Shown: positions 35,510 through 43,117 of the stretch, in pieces
Numbering within the stretch: position 1 is the stretch's first letter
Layout of the letters: each line of letters starts with the position of its first letter
DNA from: JAEINY01 sp942490535
GTDB lineage: Bacteria; Bacteroidota; Bacteroidia; Bacteroidales; Marinilabiliaceae
Direction of reading: 5' to 3'
NCBI GenBank assembly: GCA_942490535.1
Contig: CALNXQ010000002.1
Location: forward strand, 682,001-746,000
DNA length: 64,000 nucleotides
Notes under the pieces: model-generated
The model's input: the letters and a program-made list of their open reading frames with translations, nothing else
What the model was told of the DNA's origin: nothing
Database searches by the model: none
Made by a program: the position numbers and the translations under genes

Positions 35510-37738
35510 TTAATCAATCACGATGGTTGCCAGGTGCGTGGTATCAGGGGCCGAATGCCCCACCATAAAATCATATGCGCCGGCTTCCACCACCAGATCT
35601 TCCTTACTGTCGACCAGGGCTAAATCAGAAACGTCCACGTCGAAATGAAAAGAAACCGTTTCACCTGCTTTCACGTCTTTTTTTAAGAACCGGATGAGCC
35701 TGCGTTGAGCCGGTATGACCGAGGCATAGTGCTGACGCACAAATAAGTCCAGACCTGCCTTTACATCCCATTTGCCCGTATTGGCAATACTACCGGACAC
35801 CTTCACCACGGCTTGCGCTTGATCATGCTCCACCTGAAAATCTTCAATGGCATAAGCGCCGTAATTCAAGCCAAAACCAAAGGGCCATTGGGGGCGATAA
35901 TCGCGGAATGATCGAAAAGGTACATCATAGGTCAATAAGTTCCCCGAATGCGCCGGATAGGAAAAGGGCAATTTACCCGACGGATTCACATCCCCCTTCA
36001 ACACTTCAGCAATGGCCTGTGCGCCCATGGTTCCCGGACGGCCCGCCCAAATAATAGCCGCGGCTGGCGCCTCAATCTCCCGAACAATACGTGGTCGGCC
36101 TTCGGCCAAAATCAGCACCACTGGCTTACCCGTTTCATAGGCTGCCCGGGCCAATTCCATTTGATTTTGCGGGAGGGTCAAATCATCAATATTGCCGGGC
36201 GTTTCAGCATAGGCCTTTTCACCAAGGGCCAACACAATCACATCGGCTTTCCGGGCTTTTTTCTTCAAGAGGGAGATGGAGGTATTGTCGTCGTCTTCAA
36301 ATACGTTTGATCCAAAAGTAATCACCCGGTTCGCACCGAATAGTTGCTCAAATGCAGTGACCAGCGATTGGCTGTTAGCCGGATAAAGCGCTTCCACGTC
36401 CCCTTGCCACGCGTAGGACCAACTGCCGTGCAATGCCCCTTTATTGTGAGCTACCGGACCGGCTATTAAAACCTTTTCAGTACCCGAAAAAGGCAGAACC
36501 GGTTTCACGCCAGCCTGGCCATTTTTAAGCAAGACAATACTTTCGCGCGCTGCCTCCAAGGCTAGTTGACGGTTTTGCGGCTCATCCGGCATGACGATGT
36601 CTGCTTCGATGGGCGTATCCAATAAACCCACCGCCTGTTTCACTTTCAGAATCCGAACAACGGCGTCGTCAATGCGCTCGAGAGGCACTTCGCCACATTT
36701 CACCAAATCGACCAAGTCGTTATAAAAACTCAAATCGTACGGCACCATGCTCATGTCAATGCCGGCATTGACGGCTATTTTAACGGCCTCCCGATTGTCT
36801 TTGGCCACTTTATGTTCGGTATGCAGGTAGATGATGTCCAACCAGTCGGTCACCACCAGACCTTGAAAATTCATTTCCCCTTTGAGCTGATCGGTAATCA
36901 GCGCTTTATTGGCATGTACCGGAATTCCATTGATGGATCCGGAACACAACATGACGGATAAGGGATTCAATTGATTCACATGAACAAAGGGTTTCAGATA
37001 AGTATTGTGCAACTCAGCTGCTCCGATATAAGCCGGGCTTCGATCCTTCCCCGACTGAGGGGCTGAATACCCCAGGAAATGCTTCATACAAGCGGCTACC
37101 TGCGTCGATCCGATGGCCCCGGTTCCCTGGTAGCCTTTCACAGCAGCTGCCCCCATCTGACTAACTAAATACGTATCTTCACCATAGGTTTCTTCAAACC
37201 GCGGCCACAAGGGCTGACGCGCTACATCCAACACCGGATCAAAATTCCAACGAATACCGGCTGCTCTCACATCGTGTGCGGTCCTTTGGGCCGATTGATA
37301 CACCAGCTCCGCATTACGTGAAGCGGCTAAATTAATGTTGTGTGGATACAAAGTAGCGCCTTTGGTATAAGTAACCCCGTGAATGGCATCTATTCCGTAC
37401 AGCAGCGGTATGGCTAACCTGCTTTTCAAGGCTGTTTCCTGAAAGAAACCCACCAACTCGCGCCACTGCCCTACTGTTGGTAATTCGGCCGGCACATTCA
37501 ATACCGAACCAATGTGATAATCGATTAGGTACTTGTTCACCAAAGCGGTATCCAGTTTATTTTCGGTCATGAAGGCGGTAATGTTCAACTGCGTCATTTG
37601 ACCGACTTTCTCTTCCAGGGTCATCTGCCCCACCAATTTTTGAATCTCGGCATCGGTCTGTACAGGCGTCTCTGACGATTGGCAACCCCAGAGGAGAAGA
37701 CCCATTAAAAAAAAGGGGATTAAAATGGTTTTCATCAT
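35510..37738 (-). CDS. bglX: Glycoside hydrolase family 3 beta-glucosidase, lipoprotein
   Basis: 742 residues. A lipobox (LLLWGC) puts the lipid on Cys19, so it is surface- or periplasm-anchored. The GH3 N-terminal domain has LVGQMTLEEKVGQMTQ, LLYGIDAIHGVTY, RWNFDPVLDVARQPLWPRFE, ETYGEDTYLVSQMG, CMKHFLGYSAPQSGKDR and the nucleophile Asp298 in GLVVTDWLDI. The C-terminal domain begins at AARESIVLLKN and has VIWAGRPGTMGAQAIAEVLK and GKLPFSYPAHSGNL, then a fibronectin-III-like domain. It removes terminal beta-glucosyl residues (BglX-like). It stands alone, divergent from the LMW phosphatase gene. Confidence 0.92.
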   Translation of the reverse strand: MMKTILIPFFLMGLLLWGCQSSETPVQTDAEIQKLVGQMTLEEKVGQMTQLNITAFMTENKLDTALVNKYLIDYHIGSVLNVPAELPTVGQWRELVGFFQETALKSRLAIPLLYGIDAIHGVTYTKGATLYPHNINLAASRNAELVYQSAQRTAHDVRAAGIRWNFDPVLDVARQPLWPRFEETYGEDTYLVSQMGAAAVKGYQGTGAIGSTQVAACMKHFLGYSAPQSGKDRSPAYIGAAELHNTYLKPFVHVNQLNPLSVMLCSGSINGIPVHANKALITDQLKGEMNFQGLVVTDWLDIIYLHTEHKVAKDNREAVKIAVNAGIDMSMVPYDLSFYNDLVDLVKCGEVPLERIDDAVVRILKVKQAVGLLDTPIEADIVMPDEPQNRQLALEAARESIVLLKNGQAGVKPVLPFSGTEKVLIAGPVAHNKGALHGSWSYAWQGDVEALYPANSQSLVTAFEQLFGANRVITFGSNVFEDDDNTSISLLKKKARKADVIVLALGEKAYAETPGNIDDLTLPQNQMELARAAYETGKPVVLILAEGRPRIVREIEAPAAAIIWAGRPGTMGAQAIAEVLKGDVNPSGKLPFSYPAHSGNLLTYDVPFRSFRDYRPQWPFGFGLNYGAYAIEDFQVEHDQAQAVVKVSGSIANTGKWDVKAGLDLFVRQHYASVIPAQRRLIRFLKKDVKAGETVSFHFDVDVSDLALVDSKEDLVVEAGAYDFMVGHSAPDTTHLATIVID

Positions 37739-37823
37739 TTTTGATTTTATTTCTATTTCTCTTTAAAGTAAAACAAAACGGTGTTTGATCCCAAACAATT
37801 ATCTTTGATGTAAAACTAAGGAA

Positions 37824-38315
37824 ATGGATAAAACGAAACTACTTTTTGTTTGCCTGGGCAATATTTGCCGGAGTCCCAGTGCTGAGGCCGTGATGAAAGC
37901 TCTCATTGAGCGCGAAAAATTAACCGCTAACTTTGAAATAGATTCCGCGGGTATCACCGGGTACCATGCCGGCGATCCGGCCGACGAACGCATGCAACGT
38001 CATGCTATTCAGCGGGGATATCAGCTCACCAGCATTAGCCGTCCGGTGAATAGTACGGTTGACTTTGATTACTTTGATTACCTCATTGGCATGGATGGGC
38101 AAAACATCAATGATTTAGAAGAGATGGCTCCTGATGAATCCGGTCGCCAAAAGATTCGCCTAATGACCAATTATTGTACCTTACACAACCACACTTCCGT
38201 ACCAGATCCTTATTATGGCGGCGCAGCTGGTTTTGAACTGGTATTGGATATTCTGGAAGATGCCTGCCAGGGTTTATTAGAACAGCTTCAAAATGGAAAA
38301 GAATCCCCTCATTAA
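37824..38315 (+). CDS. Low-molecular-weight protein-tyrosine-phosphatase family protein
   Basis: 163 residues. The P-loop CLGNICRSPSAE (Cys10, Arg16) is at the N-terminus and the general-acid Asp lies in VPDPYYGGAAGFELVLDI, as in LMW-PTPs. The family removes phosphate from tyrosine or arginine; some members act as protein-ribulosamine-5-phosphatases. Its 3' end overlaps the fructosamine-kinase gene by 23 bases, indicating translational coupling, which favours a deglycation or sugar-repair role over tyrosine signalling. No separate tyrosine kinase gene is nearby. Confidence 0.92.
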   Translation: MDKTKLLFVCLGNICRSPSAEAVMKALIEREKLTANFEIDSAGITGYHAGDPADERMQRHAIQRGYQLTSISRPVNSTVDFDYFDYLIGMDGQNINDLEEMAPDESGRQKIRLMTNYCTLHNHTSVPDPYYGGAAGFELVLDILEDACQGLLEQLQNGKESPH

Positions 38316-39153
38316 AAAGATTGAATGCCTTTTAAACGACCCGATTGTGAAAGTTCAACCGGTTGGGGGCGGTTGCATTGCCCATACCCAGGTTCTTAAA
38401 GCCGAATCGGGGCAAGCGTTCTTTTTAAAACAAGGCTATTCCAACGCGATGTTTCTAAATGAAGCCCATGGACTGAACGAATTGGCCAAATCAAAGGCTA
38501 TCCGTGTGCCTCAAGTGCTAGCTGCCCATGGTGATTTTCTACTGCTGGAGTACATTGCATCTGGCACCCAAAAATCTGATTTTTTTGAATCATTTGGGGA
38601 AGCCTTTGCCAAAATGCACCGGTATACCGCGGATACCTTTGGCTTCTATGAAGATAACTTCATCGGTGCCACCCCTCAGATAAACATGAGCCTGGAAAAA
38701 TCAGCCACTGACTGGACCACTTTCTATTTTAATAACCGCTTGCTGTATCAGTTTAAACTGGCCGAGAAAAATGGTTATGTCACCCAGGAATTCAGAAAAG
38801 CCTTTGCCCAAATTGAAAACCGCATTGAAAGTATCCTAAGTGGCAGCGACGAACCACCAACCCTGCTCCATGGGGACTTGTGGGGCGGTAATTACATGGT
38901 GAACGAAAGAGGAGAGCCCGTTTTAATTGACCCGGCCGTTTACTATGGACACCGGGAAGCAGACCTGGCCATGACCAAGTTATTCGGCGGATTTTCCAAT
39001 ACATTTTATGCGAGTTACATGGCGCATTTTCCATTAAAGGAGGACTATGCCTACCGTGAGAAAATCTACCTCTTATACCATGTCCTCAACCACCTCAATT
39101 TATTTGGAATATCCTATTACCAGCAAGCTCTGCAACTCATGAAATACTACTGA
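38293..39153 (+). CDS. Fructosamine/ribulosamine 3-kinase family protein
   Basis: 286 residues, the family's normal length. Seen: PVGGGCIAHTQVLKAESGQA with the following FFLKQG (nucleotide-binding lysine), FGEAFAKMHR, the catalytic loop TLLHGDLWGGNYMV and the metal-binding IDPAVYYGHREADLAM. Family members phosphorylate ketoamine adducts on protein lysines at O-3, making them unstable so that the amine is freed; many bacterial forms prefer ribulosamines or erythrulosamines. The overlap with the LMW phosphatase gene supports a joint repair path. A stem-loop follows at 39173-39205. Confidence 0.92.
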   Translation: MEKNPLIKKIECLLNDPIVKVQPVGGGCIAHTQVLKAESGQAFFLKQGYSNAMFLNEAHGLNELAKSKAIRVPQVLAAHGDFLLLEYIASGTQKSDFFESFGEAFAKMHRYTADTFGFYEDNFIGATPQINMSLEKSATDWTTFYFNNRLLYQFKLAEKNGYVTQEFRKAFAQIENRIESILSGSDEPPTLLHGDLWGGNYMVNERGEPVLIDPAVYYGHREADLAMTKLFGGFSNTFYASYMAHFPLKEDYAYREKIYLLYHVLNHLNLFGISYYQQALQLMKYY

Positions 39154-39172
39154 ATGGCATCCCCAAAATGAA

Positions 39173-39205
39173 CAACAGCGATGGAGCCTTACCTCATCGC
39201 TGTTG
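39173..39205. terminator. Stem-loop between convergent fructosamine-kinase and kinase-like genes
   Basis: An 11-bp perfect stem (CAACAGCGATG and complement) with an 11-base loop, 19 bases after one stop and 24 bases after the other. It lacks a strong T run. Confidence 0.65.
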
Positions 39206-39229
39206 ACCACCTCATGATTATTATTTCCC

Positions 39230-39934
39230 TCAATACACAAAACCTCTCGTCTCCGAAATAATAACAATAATCTCCACAATTTCCTCATCCGTCATCTCCT
39301 TACAATTAAAGATGATATCGAAAAAATCAATATCGGGTTTGTCTTTTTCAAAGTAATTGCGGAACATGGCGCGTCTCCGGTCTTGCTCCTGACATTGCTT
39401 TTTAGCCTCTGATATGGATAATCCTTCTTCCACCGCTACAATCTCGGTACGCCATTCAAGAGGCGCTTGTAGCTTCACATGGAAGGACTCACTCATGTTT
39501 TTAGTAATGGCCTCTCCGGCACGCCCCAGTATAATCACCTGACCTTGTTCCGCTTCGTCATGAATAAACTTAGCTATGGTGTTTTTTATTTTGGCATCTC
39601 CCGGATAGTAATCGTCACTAAAAAAGAGGGCCAGGTTCTCGAAAAAACTATTGTGTTTATAATCACTTAAATCTTGAATCAGAGCAGGAGATAATTTTAA
39701 TTCCCTGGCTGATTCCTCTATGATCTCCTTACTGATCCAACGCCATTCCGTATCTACTCCTAAACGGCGATTTTTTTCCGTCAAAGTATTTGCTAAGAGC
39801 TGTGCAATTCGCCGACCGGGACAACCATATTCGCGCGAGATGGTAATTACCGGGCCAGGTGATTTCTTCTCTTTCACGGGGCTCTTCTTTTTTCCGGTGC
39901 GCTCTCGCATGTATTTCAAAAAAAGGTTTTCCAT
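39230..39934 (-). CDS. Cytidylate-kinase-like family protein
   Basis: 234 residues. VITISREYGCPGRRIAQLLA is the modified P-loop of the cytidylate-kinase-like family; WRWISKEIIEESARELKLSP, IILGRAGEAITKNMSESFHV, and RAMFRNYFEKDKPDIDFFDI follow in the expected order. The substrate is not known for this family branch; a nucleotide or small-molecule kinase role is inferred. The N-terminus before residue 28 is lysine/proline-rich (GKKKSPVKEKKSPGP) and probably disordered. It is monocistronic on the minus strand. Confidence 0.82.
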   Translation of the reverse strand: MENLFLKYMRERTGKKKSPVKEKKSPGPVITISREYGCPGRRIAQLLANTLTEKNRRLGVDTEWRWISKEIIEESARELKLSPALIQDLSDYKHNSFFENLALFFSDDYYPGDAKIKNTIAKFIHDEAEQGQVIILGRAGEAITKNMSESFHVKLQAPLEWRTEIVAVEEGLSISEAKKQCQEQDRRRAMFRNYFEKDKPDIDFFDIIFNCKEMTDEEIVEIIVIISETRGFVY

Positions 39935-40300
39935 AGCTGAAGTGAAGTCTATTTGAAGTCATTAAGATAGAAATAAAAACTAATTAAGTCAATGAGAAAG
40001 CAAATTTTACCTGTCGGCAGTGGCAAAAAGAAGAACATTATAAACAAATCCATCCACCACATGAACCTACTCCCTCTCCTGCATGGCCTGTCAATCCCCT
40101 TAGTGTAGCCGACCTGGTAATAAAAGTCACCGATAAGTATAACATCCGGGAAAGTCACCTCAGGTGAATAACTTGACTAAATTGCTAGTGCAGCGGATTA
40201 TATTAACATAAATAATACCCTCCAGATCGGGCTTGAAGGAAGAATTAAGTGGGGCTACTACTCCAAATATGATCGAACTCCGGCATCCATTAAAAGGCAC
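39935..40300. other. Intergenic region, possible decayed coding sequence
   Basis: No intact gene. Plus-strand bases 40090-40170 can be read VADLVIKVTDKYNIRESHLR before a stop, with coding-like composition but no start, so they may be a gene remnant. The rest is unremarkable. Confidence 0.3.
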
Positions 40301-40368
40301 AAAAAAAGGGCAGATTGAAAAACCTGCCCTTAACCCTTAAATCAGTTCGTTAACCAAATCCAAAATCT

Positions 40369-40443
40369 ATGAAAAAAAATCTACTCTGCAAATATCCGGC
40401 TTTTCTTCGTGAACAAACCCCAAACAACGTTAAAGCTTGTTAA
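40369..40443 (+). CDS. 24-residue mini-ORF, module unit 1
   Basis: MKKNLLCKYPAFLREQTPNN followed by VKAC and a stop. It resembles the n-region at the start of FecR-coupled SusC proteins (here MKIKLYCNAFFIKKEV), so it may be a remnant of a SusC start or a leader peptide. The preserved frame in three copies is suggestive only. Confidence 0.3.
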   Translation: MKKNLLCKYPAFLREQTPNNVKAC

Positions 40444-40535
40444 ACCACTCACTTAACGAGCAGACATAAAAAAAGGACAGATTGAAAAATCTGCCCTTAA
40501 CCCTTAAATCAGTTCGTTAACCAAATCCAAAATCT

Positions 40536-40610
40536 ATGAAAAAAAATCTACTCTGCAAATATCCGGCTTTTCTTCGTAAACAAAGCCCAAACAACGTTAA
40601 AGCTTGTTAA
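40536..40610 (+). CDS. 24-residue mini-ORF, module unit 2
   Basis: MKKNLLCKYPAFLRKQSPNN then VKAC and a stop; two residues differ from unit 1 (E14K, T16S) and the frame is intact. Confidence 0.3.
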   Translation: MKKNLLCKYPAFLRKQSPNNVKAC

Positions 40611-40701
40611 ACCAATCACCTAACAACCAGACATAAAAAAGGACAGATTGAAAAATCTGCCCTTAACCCTTAAATCAGTTCGTTAACCAAATCCAAAATC
40701 T

Positions 40702-40776
40702 ATGAAAAAAAATCTACTCTGCAAATATCCGGTTTTTCTTCGTGAACAAACCCCAAACAACGTTAAAGCTTGTTAA
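40702..40776 (+). CDS. 24-residue mini-ORF, module unit 3
   Basis: MKKNLLCKYPVFLREQTPNN then VKAC and a stop; one residue differs from unit 1 (A11V). Group II intron copy 2 begins 26 bases further on. Confidence 0.3.
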   Translation: MKKNLLCKYPVFLREQTPNNVKAC

Positions 40777-40802
40777 ACCACTCACCTTTAAATCAAGAGG
40801 AT

Positions 40803-42733
40803 AATCGAGTAGGTAGGGGGATTACTCCCCCGCCCTCTCACACCACCGTACGTACTCTCGTATACGGCGATTTCAAGTTAATTTTGTAACAGAGCATATT
40901 TATTCGACATATTAAACAAACCTAAATCTTCAAACCATTTAAGGCTCATCGCTTGATGAACTTGTGGACATGCCGACTTGCGCCACCAGCCCTTACCCGA
41001 AAGGGCTAAAATCCAACTTTGCCAATTTGGAACGCCTAAACTTTTTAAAAAGCGCTTAAGCGTAATGGCTCGTTTGCATTGCTTTAGACGGTAACATCGT
41101 AATTTTCGACGAATCCATGCATCTAGGTTACGCAAAAGACTTTTACATTTAGCGATGTGAAAATAATTCAACCACCCTCTAAGTACGGGGATCAATTCAG
41201 AAACTACTTTCTCAAAATTCACCCCTCGATTCCTCTTGGTTAGTTCTCTTACCTTCTTCTTTAAGCGCACTACACTTTGATTTGCTATGGTAATCATACC
41301 AAAATCAAGTATGGTATAACCTAAAAATTTTGTCTCGCTGCTTTTGCATACCTGACTTTTCTGTTCATTTACTTTTAGTTTAAGTTTGTGGGTGAGATAT
41401 GAACAAACAGATTCCTTTACTCTCTCGCCTGCTCTTTGGCTGCGAACAAAAATGCTGAAATCGTCCGCATACCGAACAAAGTAATGTCCTCGCTTTTCAA
41501 GTTCCTTATCCAATTCATCTAAAACAATGTTAGACAAGAGTGGAGAAAGCGGACTTCCTTGCGGTGTTCCTTTCAGGCGTTGATGAACTAATCCACCAAC
41601 CATGACGCCACTTTGTAAGTATTTGCGTATTAGCTTTAGAAGTTGCTTGTCTTTGAGAAGCTTTGACAGACGATGCATCAACCTATCATGGTTAACTTCA
41701 TCAAAGAAGCTCTTCATATCCATGTCAACAACTACATTTCGACCGTCGGACACGTAACTACAAGCTCGTACAATGGCTTGCTGTGCATTACGCTTCGGAC
41801 GAAATCCGTAGCTATGATCTGAAAATACTTGTTCGTAAATGGGGGTCAGAACCTGAGAAATGGCCTGTTGGATAATCCTGTCTTTTACGGTTGGAATTCC
41901 CAACTGACGTACACCACCATTGGGCTTAGGTATTTCTACTGTTTTTACTGCCGAGGGAAGGTATTCGCCCCGAAGTATCTGGTTTACTAACTCGTCTCCT
42001 TCTTTTGAAAACCAGTCAGCGAAATTTCCGACGGGAACATTATCTACTCCCGCTACGCCCTTGTTCCTTTTCACCCTCTTGTAGGCTCTATTCAAATTGT
42101 GAGCGGAGCATACAATGCCGATTAACTCTTCTGTAAAGACTCGTCCTTGATTCGTCTCTTTGTCTGCTTGTTCCGTCAATGTTGTTCTCGCTCCGTTTAC
42201 GTCTTCACGATTTCCAAATTGACCAATAGCCTCCTGCTTATGCTCTATGAACATATCACGCTGGTAAGCTATTTGTTGCTGGTACTCCATAGACAAAAGT
42301 CTTGTCCGACTGCTTCTTTAATTAATTGATTCAGACCTTCTCTCTGCTTAAAAAAAAAAAAAAAAAAAAACAGAAATACTATGTCTTCTGCTGACTTCTC
42401 AAAACCCTTAGCTGATCGTCTCCGATCAGTTTGTTACTTAATGCAACGCGTTATGAGATCTCTCGGGATAAGGTAACATACTTTCGTCACGTCCTACTTG
42501 ATTTACTCTAAGTGGTTACGGTTGACTTTTGGGCCTTCCCAATCCATAGCTCGGTTGCCCACCACTAGTAAGCCTTATATCAAGTTCCTGTCCGTTAAAA
42601 CGGTGACTTTGCTGATGGCTTCCTTCAGATTTGGAGTCGCCTCCAACACCCTTGCCAATTGCTAGTTCTTCCTGTCAACTCGGCGAACTCAAGAACTTCT
42701 CATCTTGATAGCATATTACCATGCCCGACATAC
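40803..42733 (-). mobile_element. Group II intron, copy 2
   Basis: About 1931 bases matching copy 1 almost base for base; the 9-base size difference is in the A/T tract near 42352. Identity ends sharply at both sides. On the minus strand it starts GTATGTCGGGC immediately after a terminator-like hairpin and T run (42735-42764) and ends CTCGATT next to module unit 3. Near identity of the copies implies recent movement. Confidence 0.87.
40878..42296 (-). CDS. ltrA: Group II intron reverse transcriptase/maturase (copy 2)
   Basis: 472 residues with the same RT blocks (YADD in FVRYADDFSIF) and maturase region as copy 1, no HNH domain. It differs from copy 1 by K instead of M in RAYKRVKRN and C instead of G in RACSYVSD. 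The frame is intact, so both copies could supply active enzyme, and either could act on both introns. Confidence 0.95.
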   Translation of the reverse strand: MSMEYQQQIAYQRDMFIEHKQEAIGQFGNREDVNGARTTLTEQADKETNQGRVFTEELIGIVCSAHNLNRAYKRVKRNKGVAGVDNVPVGNFADWFSKEGDELVNQILRGEYLPSAVKTVEIPKPNGGVRQLGIPTVKDRIIQQAISQVLTPIYEQVFSDHSYGFRPKRNAQQAIVRACSYVSDGRNVVVDMDMKSFFDEVNHDRLMHRLSKLLKDKQLLKLIRKYLQSGVMVGGLVHQRLKGTPQGSPLSPLLSNIVLDELDKELEKRGHYFVRYADDFSIFVRSQRAGERVKESVCSYLTHKLKLKVNEQKSQVCKSSETKFLGYTILDFGMITIANQSVVRLKKKVRELTKRNRGVNFEKVVSELIPVLRGWLNYFHIAKCKSLLRNLDAWIRRKLRCYRLKQCKRAITLKRFLKSLGVPNWQSWILALSGKGWWRKSACPQVHQAMSLKWFEDLGLFNMSNKYALLQN

Positions 42734-42734
42734 T

Positions 42735-42764
42735 AAAAAAAAGGACAGATGAAACATCTGTCCT
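42735..42764 (-). terminator. Terminator-like hairpin of module unit 4, target of intron copy 2
   Basis: On the minus strand AAGGACAGATG TTT CATCTGTCCTT followed by T's and then the intron 5' end. The hairpin belongs to the fourth, diverged copy of the tandem module. Confidence 0.8.
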
Positions 42765-42797
42765 TCCCCTTAAATCAGCTAACTAAATCCAAGTTTT

Positions 42798-42869
42798 ATG
42801 AAAAATCCCTTTTGCAAAGATCGAAATAAAGTGAAAACAATCCATAGCTTCTCAGTTAATAATTGTTAA
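42798..42869 (+). CDS. 23-residue mini-ORF, diverged module unit 4
   Basis: MKNPFCKDRNKVKTIHSFSV then NNC and a stop. The leader string CCCTTAAATCAGCTAACTAA and the ATG position match units 1-3, while the peptide has diverged but keeps the early MK and Cys and a final Cys. Confidence 0.25.
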   Translation: MKNPFCKDRNKVKTIHSFSVNNC

Positions 42870-42970
42870 TTTACTATTCGTAAGCATAACCATACATAAA
42901 TGTAAAATTCGAAATAACAACACCTCAAAAAAGAACCCATTTATCTATAATATCAGCATTTCGCCGCCAA

Positions 42971-43000
42971 TTTGTTTTCCGTTTTTTTATATTATTTTTG
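42971..43000 (+). promoter_or_regulatory. Promoter of the HTCS gene
   Basis: TTTG at 42971-42974 and TATTTTTG at 42993-43000, 18 bases apart, close to the Bacteroidota TTTG-N19-TAnnTTTG consensus. The leader would be about 110 bases. Confidence 0.6.
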
Positions 43001-43117
43001 TAAGCCATCTTTCCCTACGTTTTGTTTTATAATAAGTTAATTAATTAGCGCCGTCATATTCTTTTAATCTATTATATGTCTGCTCATTAATTAAAAATCA
43101 GGCTAATTTTTTTTGGT

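Larger units (their letters stand above)
40301..40802 (+). repeat. Three tandem copies of an about 167-bp leader-like module
   Basis: Units begin near 40301, 40468 and 40635 and are almost identical. Each has a stem-loop (AAGGGCAGATT..TCTGCCCTT type), the string CCCTTAAATCAGTTCGTTAA then CCAAATCCAAAATCTATG, a 24-codon reading frame ending TGT TAA, and a tail AACCACTCAC. A fourth, diverged unit is at 42738-42869, on the far side of group II intron copy 2. Confidence 0.9.

Noticed and set aside
39949..40158. 69-codon minus-strand frame upstream of the cytidylate-kinase-like gene
   Set aside because: No homology-like pattern and poor composition; likely chance.
40301..40802. Tandem modules as riboswitches for a downstream gene
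   Set aside because: The hairpins are simple stem-loops with T runs only on the opposite strand, and no downstream biosynthetic gene exists.
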